Of a stretch of DNA of 53,325 bases, positions 44,179 to 52,689 are shown in pieces. The DNA lies in NCBI GenBank assembly GCA_048594375.1, contig JBMDXK010000022.1:1-53325 (forward strand), read 5' to 3'. The DNA is from JBMDXK01 sp048594375 (GTDB lineage Bacteria > Pseudomonadota > Alphaproteobacteria > Rhizobiales > Methylopilaceae). Made by a program: the position numbers and the translations under genes. The notes below the pieces were generated by a model that saw only the letters and a list, made by a program, of their open reading frames with translations, made no database searches and was not told the origin of the DNA. Within the stretch, counting starts at the first letter, position 1. Every line of letters starts with the position of its first letter.

Positions 44179-45102
44179 ATGGGAAGTGCGAGGACTGTAA
44201 AAATAAGCCATGGCGATTCCGGGAAGACTCGAACTTCCGACCTTCGGTTTAGGAAACCGCTGCTCTGTCCTGCTGAGCTACGGAACCAGCCTGATATTTT
44301 TCTAAAGGATTGCAGCCGATTTTGGAAGCTTCTTTTTATCAGTTTACTGCTCCTTTTTGGCTCTGCGGTGTATCCTAGCCAAGCCAACGCACACCATACA
44401 TGCCAAACCCTTGTTTCTGAAGAGATAACCGTTGCGCGAGTGCTGCGCTATGATCGGTTGGAAACAGCCGATGGCCGCATTGTGCAGCTGGCAGGAATTG
44501 CCGTAGCTGATCCCTCCATCCAGATCAAAGCCCGGAATCTGCTGGAAGAATTTACGCAAGGAAAAACGTTAATACTGTCCTCTCTTGGCGCCCATGACCG
44601 TTGGGGGCGGCTGTATGCGCATCTCGCCACACTGAATAATGAAAGCATCGAAGCAACGTTGCTTGCGGCAGGATTAGCCCATACTGCGGCACTGACACCG
44701 CAAGCCTGCATTGAGACATTCTTGCAACATGAATCAAATGCCCGTGCAGCGCATCTTGGCCTGTGGAAAAATAAAGGGTATGAAAGGAGAACGTTCCCGA
44801 TAGCGAATCTGTTGCCTGATAAAGGCCGTCATATCTTGGTAAAGGGGACAATCCATTCAACGCGCATCATTGGCAACCGTATGTATATAAATTTTGCGGA
44901 TCCATGGCATCAGGCATTGAGCCTTTCCGTCTCGATGAAGGATGCAAAAACTTTGGGTCTTCCTGTTGCGGCACCGGCTGCGCTGGTTGGGCAGCACATA
45001 CGCGCGCGCGGATTTCTGGAATGGGAACGCCACCCCGTGATCCGGCTTTCTCCGAACGATTTTATTGCACTGGATAACCGCGACACGAGGGGCGAACAGT
45101 AA
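44179..45102 (+). CDS. Degenerate staphylococcal-nuclease-like exported protein, start unclear
   Basis: After a hydrophobic stretch that looks like a signal peptide (FWKLLFISLLLLFGSAVYPSQANA) comes an SNase-like OB fold: RYDRLETADGRIVQLAGIAVADPSIQ, GAHDRWGRLYAHL and AAHLGLWKNKGYE. Against the family pattern the Arg of the RLAGI element is replaced by Gln and the Glu of the DxPE element is missing, so catalysis is doubtful. A second beta-rich domain (VKGTIHSTRIIGNRMYINFADPWHQ…) follows. The only in-frame standard start before the signal peptide is the ATG at 44179, and then the N-terminus runs antisense through the tRNA-Arg gene without a ribosome binding site; no ATG, GTG or TTG lies between the tRNA and the hydrophobic segment. 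The stop TAA overlaps the ATG of the next gene by one base, implying coupling. Confidence 0.65.
   Translation: MGSARTVKISHGDSGKTRTSDLRFRKPLLCPAELRNQPDIFLKDCSRFWKLLFISLLLLFGSAVYPSQANAHHTCQTLVSEEITVARVLRYDRLETADGRIVQLAGIAVADPSIQIKARNLLEEFTQGKTLILSSLGAHDRWGRLYAHLATLNNESIEATLLAAGLAHTAALTPQACIETFLQHESNARAAHLGLWKNKGYERRTFPIANLLPDKGRHILVKGTIHSTRIIGNRMYINFADPWHQALSLSVSMKDAKTLGLPVAAPAALVGQHIRARGFLEWERHPVIRLSPNDFIALDNRDTRGEQ
44211..44287 (-). tRNA. tRNA-Arg(CCT)
   Basis: On the minus strand a complete cloverleaf of 77 bases can be folded: acceptor GGTTCCG with CGGAATC (one G-T pair), D arm with AGCTCAG, anticodon loop TTCCTAA (anticodon CCT at the centre), TTCGAGTC T arm, discriminator G and an encoded CCA at 44211-44213. 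It reads AGG, a rare Arg codon in many bacteria. It lies between the rplS terminator and a plus-strand SNase-like gene and is transcribed opposite both. Confidence 0.96.
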
Positions 45103-46550
45103 TGCGCATCCTCACATCCTTGCTGTTGAGCAGTTGCCTGATCGTGCTGGCAGGTTGCGCAGAAATGAGTGCAACATTGCCACCGGCGGGAGTAGAAACG
45201 CCCCCATTGGCACCCCGTACAGTGGGGGCAAATATGCCCACGCATCGGGAGCATCAGCGCATTTTGGCTAACTATGGGGGTGTTTATGAAGACAGGCAGC
45301 TTGAAAGCCTGCTAGCCAGCCATGCTGCCCGCCTGGCAAAAGCCTCCGGCAACACCGAAGTCTCTTACCGGATCACCGTACTGAATTCACCCTCCATCAA
45401 TGCGTTTGCGCTGCCAACCGGTGACCTTTACATCACCCGCGGTCTTGTAGCTCTGACAAATGATGATTCTGAAATTGCGGCTGTGCTGGCGCATGAAATG
45501 GGGCATGTGCTGGCGCGGCACGCTTTTGCCCGCGCTGACCGTGAACGCCGCGCGGTGCTGGTGAGCCAGATTTCCCGTGATATTCTTAATGACCCCAATG
45601 CAAGTGCCTTGTCGCTGGCGCGGTCGCGGATATCGCTGGCCAGCTTCTCGCGGCTGCAAGAGCTTGAAGCAGATGAAATTAGTGTGCAGTTGTTGGCAGC
45701 GGCAAATTTTGATCCCTTTGGCGCGTCACGTTTCCTGACCACCATGGGCAAACATGCGCAATTGCGCAAAGAAATTCTCGCAGCAGACAGTCAGGAAACG
45801 CAAGATTTTCTCTCCAACCACCCCCCCACACGGGAACGAATTGCGTTGACCGAAGAAACGGCGCGCAAAATCGGACAGGTATCCAACGTTTCCCGCGACC
45901 GTACGGCATTTTTACGCGCCATCAACGGCATGGTTTATGGGGATGATCCGGCGCAAGGCTATGTGCGTGGCAACCGCTTCATTCATCCGCAGGCAGGTTT
46001 CATGTTTGAAGCGCCTTCCGGCTTTGTCCTGGAAAATTCTGCACGCACCATTGTGGGTACAGCCCTTGATAAAAACGCTTTCCGGCTGGATTCAGTGCCA
46101 CAAGAAACAGGAAAAGCACTCGACACCTATCTTTCACAAGGGCTGATCGACAATATTTCCATCAGCAATGTGCAGGAAAAATCCATCAATGGACTGCCGG
46201 CGGCTGTGGCGCTGGCGCGGGGGCAAAACTGGACATTCCGCATGGCAGCTATCGCCTTTAATGACAGGGTGTACCGGATGATCTATGCTTCATCGCAATT
46301 CAATGCACTTGAAGACAAACGCTTTATGAGCGCTATCGAATCCTTTCGGATGCTTGGGGAGAATGAATACACCGCGTTGCGGCCACAGCGTCTGGCTGTT
46401 GTCACAGTGCAGGGCGGCGAAAATACCGCAACGCTTGCTGCGCGCATGGCTGTGAATACCCGCCAGATGGATCAGTTTCTTGTACTGAATGCCCTCCCCG
46501 CAAATGCAGCCGTACAAGCAGGAGATCAAGTCAAGCTGATTGTAGAATAG
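45102..46550 (+). CDS. M48 family metalloprotease lipoprotein (BepA-like)
   Basis: A lipoprotein signal (SCLIVLAGC) anchors it in a membrane on the periplasmic side. The zinc protease motif AHEMGHVLARHAFARADRE (HEMGH, residues 131-135) is followed by the third ligand in LEADEISVQLLAAANFDP, then RERI-like SNHPPTRERIALTEET. The C-terminal 200 residues end in a LysM-like tail (ATLAARMAVNTRQMDQFLVLNALPANAAVQAGDQVKLIVE), which probably binds peptidoglycan. Periplasmic M48 proteins of this kind degrade misfolded outer-membrane proteins, as BepA does for LptD and BamA; there are no TPR repeats, so it resembles LoiP/YcaL lipoproteins too. ATG at 45102 overlaps the preceding stop by one base. Confidence 0.92.
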   Translation: MRILTSLLLSSCLIVLAGCAEMSATLPPAGVETPPLAPRTVGANMPTHREHQRILANYGGVYEDRQLESLLASHAARLAKASGNTEVSYRITVLNSPSINAFALPTGDLYITRGLVALTNDDSEIAAVLAHEMGHVLARHAFARADRERRAVLVSQISRDILNDPNASALSLARSRISLASFSRLQELEADEISVQLLAAANFDPFGASRFLTTMGKHAQLRKEILAADSQETQDFLSNHPPTRERIALTEETARKIGQVSNVSRDRTAFLRAINGMVYGDDPAQGYVRGNRFIHPQAGFMFEAPSGFVLENSARTIVGTALDKNAFRLDSVPQETGKALDTYLSQGLIDNISISNVQEKSINGLPAAVALARGQNWTFRMAAIAFNDRVYRMIYASSQFNALEDKRFMSAIESFRMLGENEYTALRPQRLAVVTVQGGENTATLAARMAVNTRQMDQFLVLNALPANAAVQAGDQVKLIVE

Positions 46551-46638
46551 GCTTAGAAAATCGGTAACAGCCTGTTTCATCCTTACAGAGAATAGGCTAA
46601 GGTGCGGCCGTAATAGAGCGAGCGAGATAGGCAGCATT

Positions 46639-47400
46639 ATGGCACACGACACCCCGACAACCCATTTCGGCTTTGAAGATATTCCGTTGTCGGAAAAACA
46701 GGGACGTGTCGACAATGTCTTTCATAAGGTTGCGGATCGTTATGATCTCATGAATGACCTCATGTCTGCCGGTATCCACCGCTTGTGGAAAGAAGGCATG
46801 GTGAGCGCCGTTAATCCTCCAAAAGACAGCACACCCTTTCATCTGCTGGATGTGGCGGGTGGCACAGGCGATATTGCCTTTCGCACCTTGAAGCGCGGCG
46901 GCAACAGGTGCCATGCAACCTTGCTCGATATCAATGGTGCAATGCTGGAAGTGGGACGTGTGCGAGGCGAAAAACAGGGGTTTTCCGCACAAATGGATGT
47001 GGTACAGGGCAATGCAGAAAGTCTGCCTTTTCCTGACAGGCATTTTGATGCCATCACTATTGCGTTTGGTATTCGCAATGTACCGCGTATTGCTATTGCG
47101 CTGAAAGAGTTTCATCGCGTATTGAAAACGGGTGGCCATTTTCTGTGTCTTGAATTTTCCAAAGTAGATGTACCCTTTCTGGATAGCCTTTATGAGCAAT
47201 GGTCTTTTAGCGCCATCCCTAAAATCGGCGGTATGGTTACAGGCGATGCGCAACCCTACCAGTATCTTGTAGAATCCATCCGTAAATTCCCGAATGCCTT
47301 TGTGTTTGAAAACATGATCCGCGATGCGGGCTTTGCGCAGGTAAACCACCAGTCCTATTCTGGCGGCATTGCCTGTCTGCACAGTGGTTGGCGCATCTAA
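46639..47400 (+). CDS. ubiE: Ubiquinone/menaquinone biosynthesis C-methyltransferase
   Basis: C-methylates the quinone ring using SAM. Signatures VFHKVADRYDLMNDLMSAGIHRLWK, DVAGGTGDIAFR (motif I), YVDxNxxMLxVGR-like DINGAMLEVGR, FGIRNVPRIAIALKEFHRVLK and LCLEFSKV are all present. 253 residues. The gene is 16 bases before ubiB, as in most Proteobacteria, and together they serve quinone synthesis. Confidence 0.97.
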   Translation: MAHDTPTTHFGFEDIPLSEKQGRVDNVFHKVADRYDLMNDLMSAGIHRLWKEGMVSAVNPPKDSTPFHLLDVAGGTGDIAFRTLKRGGNRCHATLLDINGAMLEVGRVRGEKQGFSAQMDVVQGNAESLPFPDRHFDAITIAFGIRNVPRIAIALKEFHRVLKTGGHFLCLEFSKVDVPFLDSLYEQWSFSAIPKIGGMVTGDAQPYQYLVESIRKFPNAFVFENMIRDAGFAQVNHQSYSGGIACLHSGWRI

Positions 47401-47416
47401 CAGGAAAGAGATTTCC

Positions 47417-48979
47417 ATGGCCATCAAACACTTGATAAAATTAACCCGTGTCGGCTTTGTGTTTGCCCGCGAAGGTGTGCTGGGCGCACTGGATACACAG
47501 GAGATGCCTTTTACCGCACGACTCGTGGTTAACTGCGCCCGCCTTATCGAGCGCCGCAACGGCGATCCGGCGAACAACCGTCTTTCCCGCGCATTCATCC
47601 GGCTAGGACCTACCTATATTAAACTTGGGCAATTTCTGGCCACCCGTAAAGATCTGGTAGGGGCTCCTGTCGCGGCCGAGCTGGCCTTGTTGCAAGATCA
47701 GGTGCCTGCCTTGCCAGTGGAGGAAGCGCGTAAAATCCTGCAACAGGCTTTTAACGATCAAACCTCCACGCTGTTTACAAATCTTGAACCTGCCGTTGCA
47801 GCGGCATCCATCGCGCAGGTGCATAAAGTTATTCTGGACACGCCACACGGGCGCACAGTGAAAGCCGTCAAGTTGTTACGGCCAGAAGTTATTCTCCAGA
47901 GCGAACGGGATTTAAAAACCTTCCGCTGGTTTGCGCACAAGCTGGAGCGATGGATACCGGCCACACGCCGGCTCAGACCCCAAGCCGTGGTGGAAACATT
48001 GGCGCAATCCATTCGCCGCGAACTGGATTTACGTTTTGAAGCGGCAGCCTTGTCGGAAATAGGCGAGAATACAGCTAAAGATCAGGGCTTTCATGTGCCG
48101 CGCGTGGATTGGGAGCGCACCACGCGTACTGTGCTCACCATGGACTGGGTGGATGGCATTCCATTAAATGATCCGGCGGCTATTGCCAAAGCAGGAATTG
48201 ATTTGCCTGCATTGGGCAATCAGGTTGTGCAATCTTTTTTGCGTCAAGCCATGCGCGATGGTTTTTTCCATGCAGACATGCATCCGGGGAATTTGTTTGT
48301 GCAGCCGGACGGCACCCTTGTGGCCGTGGATTTTGGAATCACAGGCCGTCTTGGCGCAAGTGAACAGCGTTTTTTTGCAGAAGTCATTCACGGATTTATT
48401 AAACGGGATTACAAGCGGATTGCACAAGTCCATTTTGATGCGGGTTATGTACCAGCCACCGAAAATATTGATGATTTCGCAACCGCGTTAAGGGCAATTG
48501 GGGAGCCTATACAAGACCGCACAGCGGAAGAAATTTCTATGGCGCGGCTGCTGACACAATTGTTCGAGGTCACCGAGCTGTTCCGCATGGAAACCCGCCC
48601 TGAACTCATCATGATGCAAAAAACCATGGTGGTGGTGGAAGGCGTGGCACGATCGCTCAACCCCAAATTCAATATGTGGCACACCGCAGAGCCGGTTGCC
48701 ACAGAATGGATGCACAGGCATCTTGGCGTGAGCGCACAAGTGCGGCATGTGTTTGAAGATATCCAGCATATCAGCCGCGCCATGCGGCAATTGCCGGACG
48801 TATTGGAAAAAGCCGATAAAGTATTGTCACGCTGTGGCTTTGAAGAGGATGCAAAAGCCGAACAGTTACGCTTGCTGCGTTCACGCGAGCGCAGTCTGCG
48901 TTTTGGCGCTGCCGCTTTATGGGCTGTTGCTCTGGCACTAGCCGCGATTGCTTTTCATGTATATGGAATAATTTTATGA
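47417..48979 (+). CDS. ubiB: Ubiquinone biosynthesis protein kinase-like UbiB
   Basis: Atypical ABC1/ADCK kinase-like protein needed for ubiquinone synthesis or extraction of its precursors from the membrane. The KxGQ signature is IKLGQFLATRKDL, the Ala-rich nucleotide loop is AAASIAQVHK, with GFFHADMHPGNLFVQPDGTLVAVDFGITGRL as the HRD/DFG-like region. Two hydrophobic segments at the C-terminus (LRFGAAALWAVALALAAIAFHVYGIIL) anchor it in the inner membrane. About 520 residues. Its TGA stop overlaps the coaBC start (ATGA). Confidence 0.96.
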   Translation: MAIKHLIKLTRVGFVFAREGVLGALDTQEMPFTARLVVNCARLIERRNGDPANNRLSRAFIRLGPTYIKLGQFLATRKDLVGAPVAAELALLQDQVPALPVEEARKILQQAFNDQTSTLFTNLEPAVAAASIAQVHKVILDTPHGRTVKAVKLLRPEVILQSERDLKTFRWFAHKLERWIPATRRLRPQAVVETLAQSIRRELDLRFEAAALSEIGENTAKDQGFHVPRVDWERTTRTVLTMDWVDGIPLNDPAAIAKAGIDLPALGNQVVQSFLRQAMRDGFFHADMHPGNLFVQPDGTLVAVDFGITGRLGASEQRFFAEVIHGFIKRDYKRIAQVHFDAGYVPATENIDDFATALRAIGEPIQDRTAEEISMARLLTQLFEVTELFRMETRPELIMMQKTMVVVEGVARSLNPKFNMWHTAEPVATEWMHRHLGVSAQVRHVFEDIQHISRAMRQLPDVLEKADKVLSRCGFEEDAKAEQLRLLRSRERSLRFGAAALWAVALALAAIAFHVYGIIL

Positions 48980-50199
48980 GCGTCAGAAACCGGATTTTGC
49001 TGGTGATTACCGGCGGAATTGCCGCTTACAAATGCCTTGATCTTATCCGCCGCTTGCGTGAAAGCAGCTTTGCGGTGCGCGTAGTGCTGACCAAAGGCGC
49101 GCAAGAGTTTATCACGCCTTTGTCTGCGTCGGCTCTCAGCGGTGAAAAGGTCTATACAGAACTTTTTTCCCCTGATGACGAAGCGGCCATGGGGCATATT
49201 CAGCTCTCCCGCAACGCGGATTTGGTGTTGGTGGCTCCCGCAACAGCTGACTTTATGGCAAAGATGGCGCATGGCATTGCTTCTGATCTGGCCTCTACGC
49301 TGATGCTGGCGACAGATAAGCCCGTCATGATTGCTCCCGCCATGAACGTACATATGTGGCACCATCCGGCAACACAGCGTAATCTTGCCCAATTGCAGCA
49401 AGATGGCATCCGCATTCTTGCGCCTGAGACAGGCACAATGGCTTGTGGTGAATGTGGGGAGGGACGGCTGGCAGAAGTAAGCAGCATCGTCCATGCCGTA
49501 GAACAGCATTTTAGCACCGCCAACGCCGCCACACTACAAGGTAAGCATGTGCTCATTACATCTGGCCCAACCCATGAGCCGATTGATCCGGTGCGGGTGC
49601 TGGCTAACCGCTCTTCAGGCAAGCAGGGTCATGCGCTGGCGCGTGCAGCACACAAAGCAGGAGCGCGCGTTACACTTGTGACCGGGCCTGTTGCTTTGCC
49701 CGATCCGGAAGGTATTGCGGTCATTCATGTGGAAACAGCGCAAGAAATGTTCAATGCTGTGGAGAAAAGCCTTCCGGCTGATGTGGCAATCTTTGCAGCG
49801 GCCGTGGCTGATTGGCGCATGGAAACAGCCAGCAGCGCCAAGATTAAGAAAAATCAGGGCAAGCCACCGCTCTTACGGATGGTGGAAAATCCCGATATTT
49901 TAGCAAGCGTCAGCCAGCACAGTGCGCATCGTCCTGCATTAGTGATCGGTTTTGCCGCAGAAACAGAGAATGTTCTGGATAATGCGCAGCGCAAAAAAGA
50001 GCGCAAAGGCTGCGATTGGATTCTTGCCAATGATGTCTCTCACACGTCCGGTGTGTTTGGCGGCGCAGAAAACAGTGTCTTATTCTTACACGGCACAGAA
50101 TACGAAACGTGGCCAAAACAATCAAAGGATGCAGTTTCCAATAAAGTTATCTCAAAGATTGCAGAATTCTTCTCATTAAATGGAATAATATCCACATGA
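48976..50199 (+). CDS. coaBC: Bifunctional phosphopantothenoylcysteine decarboxylase / synthetase
   Basis: Makes 4'-phosphopantetheine for coenzyme A in two steps. The N-terminal flavoprotein CoaC domain has ILLVITGGIAAYKCLDLIRRL, LVAPATADFMAKMAHGIASDLASTL, APAMNVHMWHHPATQRN and the flap with its catalytic Cys in GTMACGECGEGRL. The C-terminal CoaB (CTP-dependent) domain starts LITSGPTHEPIDPVRVLANRSSGKQGHALARAA and has AAVADW and KIKKNQGK. Start at 48976 overlaps ubiB by four bases; its stop overlaps the dut start. 407 residues, normal length. Confidence 0.97.
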   Translation: MSVRNRILLVITGGIAAYKCLDLIRRLRESSFAVRVVLTKGAQEFITPLSASALSGEKVYTELFSPDDEAAMGHIQLSRNADLVLVAPATADFMAKMAHGIASDLASTLMLATDKPVMIAPAMNVHMWHHPATQRNLAQLQQDGIRILAPETGTMACGECGEGRLAEVSSIVHAVEQHFSTANAATLQGKHVLITSGPTHEPIDPVRVLANRSSGKQGHALARAAHKAGARVTLVTGPVALPDPEGIAVIHVETAQEMFNAVEKSLPADVAIFAAAVADWRMETASSAKIKKNQGKPPLLRMVENPDILASVSQHSAHRPALVIGFAAETENVLDNAQRKKERKGCDWILANDVSHTSGVFGGAENSVLFLHGTEYETWPKQSKDAVSNKVISKIAEFFSLNGIIST

Positions 50200-50666
50200 T
50201 TACAATTAAGGTAAAACAGCTGGAACATGGCATTGATCTGGCAATTCCTTCAACAGCAACAACGGGTTCAGCAGGCTTTGATTTGCAAGCAGCAATTCCA
50301 CAAGATGCCGATGTTAGACTTAAGGCAGGGGGATATACCCTTGTTCCCACAGCACTTATGCTTCAAATACCTAAAGGGTATGAAGGTCAGGTACGCCCGC
50401 GCTCGGGTTTAGCACTCAAGCATGGGGTAACAGTTCTCAATTCACCAGGCACCATTGATAGCGATTACCGTGGCGAAGTCCAAGTTATCCTCATCAATCA
50501 TGGTGAAACCGAATTTGTTATTTCACGCGGAATGCGCATTGCCCAGCTGGTCATTGCTCCGTGTCTAGATGTTTCATTCCAGATGGCTTTGGAACTTGAA
50601 ACAAGCGAGCGGGGTGAAGGCGGATTTGGTTCTTCAGGCTTATACCGCGTGGCTTCAAACAGTTAA
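50196..50666 (+). CDS. dut: Deoxyuridine 5'-triphosphate nucleotidohydrolase
   Basis: Trimeric dUTPase that hydrolyses dUTP to dUMP, keeping uracil out of DNA. The five motifs are visible: GFDLQAAIP, RPRSGLALKHGVTVLN, GTIDSDYRGEVQVILINHG, RIAQLVIAP and the C-terminal GEGGFGSSGL arm that closes the site. 156 residues. The start overlaps coaBC by four bases, completing a coupled ubiE-ubiB-coaBC-dut unit; the M48 gene precedes this unit. Confidence 0.97.
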   Translation: MITIKVKQLEHGIDLAIPSTATTGSAGFDLQAAIPQDADVRLKAGGYTLVPTALMLQIPKGYEGQVRPRSGLALKHGVTVLNSPGTIDSDYRGEVQVILINHGETEFVISRGMRIAQLVIAPCLDVSFQMALELETSERGEGGFGSSGLYRVASNS

Positions 50667-50759
50667 AAAAACAGTTTTGAACAGCGCAATAAAACGAAAC
50701 AACAGTTTATAACGAAGCAACTTTATGAACTTTAAGGTGTTTCGCTATATGAAAGACGC

Positions 50760-50788
50760 TTGTACCGAAGTGGCTTCTTTGGTAACAA
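50760..50788. promoter_or_regulatory. Imperfect inverted repeat upstream of the Rrf2 gene
   Basis: TTGTACCGAAG at 50760-50770 is mirrored, with small indels, by CTTCTTTGGTAACAA at 50774-50788. It lies 21 bases before the GTG start of the Rrf2 regulator, where an autoregulatory operator would be expected. The symmetry is imperfect, so confidence is low. Confidence 0.25.
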
Positions 50789-50809
50789 AACGTGTAATGG
50801 AGAATAACC

Positions 50810-51271
50810 GTGAATTTATTGCCCCGTCGGAGCTTGCTGGCAATCGCCGCTGTCACTGACATCGCTTACCACGCGCGCCCTGGCCCCATCGCCGCAAAAG
50901 CGCTTGCAGCCCGTCATCATTTGCCGCCGCGCCATCTTGAAACTTTGCTGCAAGTTTTGGTGCGCGCAGGGATATTAAAGGGTGTTCGTGGACCACGGGG
51001 TGGTTATGAGCTGGCACGCGAGCGTCGTCGGATTACCATTGCTGATATTGTGCGCGCTTCTTCTACTGCTTCCGGTGCGGGGGATGAGAGCGATGAGGAA
51101 GGTGAAGGCGTTTCCAATCTCATTAAGCAGATTGTCGTACCTGCGATTGATGAAGCCTCTGAAATTTTTCTGGAAAAACTGGGACATATCACCATTGATG
51201 ATCTGTGCCAGAGCGCCCAATCCCAGAAAATTTTTGAGAACTCTGTCGTTTCTTACGATTTTACAATTTAA
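50810..51271 (+). CDS. Rrf2 family transcriptional regulator without iron-sulfur cysteines
   Basis: The winged-helix N-terminus reads LAIAAVTDIAYHARPGPIAAKALAARHHLPPRHLETLLQVLVRAGILKGVRGPRGGYELARERRRITIADIVRA, the Rrf2 signature. IscR and NsrR carry a C-x-5-C-x-5/7-C cluster in the middle; here that region is acidic (GAGDESDEEGEGV) and only one Cys appears, near the C-terminus (DDLCQSAQ), so an Fe-S cluster is unlikely and the protein is closer to CymR-type members. Its neighbour is cysK, and in Firmicutes CymR acts together with CysK on sulfur genes; a similar link here is inference. GTG start at 50810, GGAG just before it; a 45-residue overlapping frame upstream is not supported. Confidence 0.88.
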   Translation: MNLLPRRSLLAIAAVTDIAYHARPGPIAAKALAARHHLPPRHLETLLQVLVRAGILKGVRGPRGGYELARERRRITIADIVRASSTASGAGDESDEEGEGVSNLIKQIVVPAIDEASEIFLEKLGHITIDDLCQSAQSQKIFENSVVSYDFTI

Positions 51272-51356
51272 TTCTCGATCTAGAAATTTTTACGCAAAAG
51301 TGTTTCAGCAATTTTGCGTAATTTAAACACATTCTTTGAAAAAATATGATAATTAA

Positions 51357-51378
51357 ACTTTATATCTTTATATAAAGT
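51357..51378. promoter_or_regulatory. Perfect 9-bp palindrome in the cysK leader
   Basis: ACTTTATAT (51357-51365) and ATATAAAGT (51370-51378) flank CTTT. The repeat lies about 190 bases before the cysK start and 86 after the Rrf2 stop. An operator for the neighbouring Rrf2 protein, or a promoter element, is possible. Confidence 0.4.
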
Positions 51379-51387
51379 GTAGTTTCA

Positions 51388-51438
51388 TTTGAAGGTTCGT
51401 TAGCGAAGCTTGTCGCTGGGTTCAAAAAATCTTTTTTT
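51388..51438 (+). terminator. Terminator-like stem with T7 tract between rrf2 and cysK
   Basis: TTTGAA (51388-51393) pairs with TTCAAA (51421-51426) and, inside it, AGCGA (51402-51406) with TCGCT (51413-51417). The structure is followed, after a short spacer, by TTTTTTT at 51432-51438. It may end the rrf2 transcript or act as a leader attenuator for cysK. Confidence 0.5.
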
Positions 51439-51570
51439 AAAGAATTCAGCATCATCCTATCATACGCATTTTTTTTGGATTTTTCTGGACAACCCCTAAC
51501 AGGCCAGTATATTGTTGTGTATCACACACGATGTACACGAATATTGACCGGGAAAATCAGGGAAATACAA

Positions 51571-52557
51571 ATGACACAACATGCTATTCAACCGTTAAAT
51601 ACTAATGAGGTCGTGCTGGGTCGAGGACGCGTCTACGACTCTATTACCGACACTATCGGCAATACACCTCTTGTACGGCTGAATCGTCTTGTTCAGTTTA
51701 AAGGTATAAAAGCTAATCTGCTTGCAAAACTTGAGTTTTTTAACCCCATCGCCAGTGTCAAAGATCGCATTGGCGTAGCAATGTTGGATGCGTTGCAAAG
51801 TGAAGGAAAAATCAACGCCAACACTACCATTATTGAGCCTACATCTGGCAATACTGGAATCGCTCTTGCTTTTGCCTCCGCAGCTCGTGGATACAAGCTT
51901 ATTCTAGTTATGCCGGAATCTATGTCGATTGAGCGCCGCAAAATGCTTATACTTCTAGGCGCACAACTTGAACTGACACCAGCAGCACAAGGCATGAAGG
52001 GCGCGATTGCGCGCGCTGAAGAGCTGCAAAAAGAAATTGGTAATGCGGTTATCCCGCAACAATTCAAAAACCTTGCTAACCCTGAAATTCATCGCCGCAC
52101 CACTGCCGAGGAAATCTGGAATGATAGTCAGGGAAAAGTAGATTATCTTATTTCTGGCGTGGGTACGGGAGGTACCATCTCAGGCGTGGGGCAAATCCTC
52201 AAAGCCCGTAAGCCGGATTTTCGCGTGGTAGCAGTCGAACCGGAAGATAGTCCTGTACTCTCCGGCGGACAACCCGGCCCTCATAAAATTCAAGGCATCG
52301 GTGCAGGATTTGTACCCGATACTTTGGATAGGTCTGTGGTGGACGAAATCATTACCGTTGGCAATCAGACGGCCATTGATACCGCACGCCTTGTTGCGCG
52401 GCTGGATGGTATTCCCGTTGGTATTTCATCCGGTGCCGCCCTTGCCGCGGCCTTGGAAGTGGGTTCGCGCCCCGAGGTCGCAGGTAAAAATATTGTAATA
52501 ATTATTCCGTCATTTGCGGAGCGTTATCTTTCAACAGCACTTTTTGAAGGGTTATGA
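51571..52557 (+). CDS. cysK: Cysteine synthase A
   Basis: PLP enzyme that makes cysteine from O-acetylserine and sulfide. The PLP Lys lies in NPIASVKDRIGVAML (Lys64), with IEPTSGNTGIALAFASAARGYKLILVMPESMS the acetylserine loop, and GVGTGGTISGVGQILK and GISSGAALAAALE the phosphate and cofactor loops. 328 residues. AGGGA precedes the ATG at 51571 by about 8 bases; the upstream in-frame ATG at 51475 would add a hydrophobic piece without similarity and is unlikely. The preceding gene encodes an Rrf2 regulator. Confidence 0.96.
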   Translation: MTQHAIQPLNTNEVVLGRGRVYDSITDTIGNTPLVRLNRLVQFKGIKANLLAKLEFFNPIASVKDRIGVAMLDALQSEGKINANTTIIEPTSGNTGIALAFASAARGYKLILVMPESMSIERRKMLILLGAQLELTPAAQGMKGAIARAEELQKEIGNAVIPQQFKNLANPEIHRRTTAEEIWNDSQGKVDYLISGVGTGGTISGVGQILKARKPDFRVVAVEPEDSPVLSGGQPGPHKIQGIGAGFVPDTLDRSVVDEIITVGNQTAIDTARLVARLDGIPVGISSGAALAAALEVGSRPEVAGKNIVIIIPSFAERYLSTALFEGL

Positions 52558-52633
52558 TAAAGTCAAGCTCCAATAAAACAAAGACTCGTACTTTGATGCA
52601 TACAATCAAAAATAGCAGAAAATAAAAAAACAA

Positions 52634-52663
52634 GGGAAGCATAATAAAACAACTATGCTTCCC
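52634..52663 (-). terminator. Strong Rho-independent terminator after the adhesin gene
   Basis: GGGAAGCATA and TATGCTTCCC pair perfectly over 10 bp around a 10-base loop. On the minus strand it follows the adhesin stop after 26 bases and is trailed by TTGTTTTTTTATTTT. On the plus strand no T run follows, so it is not a good cysK terminator. Confidence 0.8.
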
Positions 52664-52689
52664 CTATGGCTATAATTAAAGAAAAAATC

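Noticed and set aside
50725..50860. A 45-codon frame overlapping the start of the Rrf2 gene
   Set aside because: No ribosome binding site and it is in another frame through the regulator; the gene itself is far more convincing.
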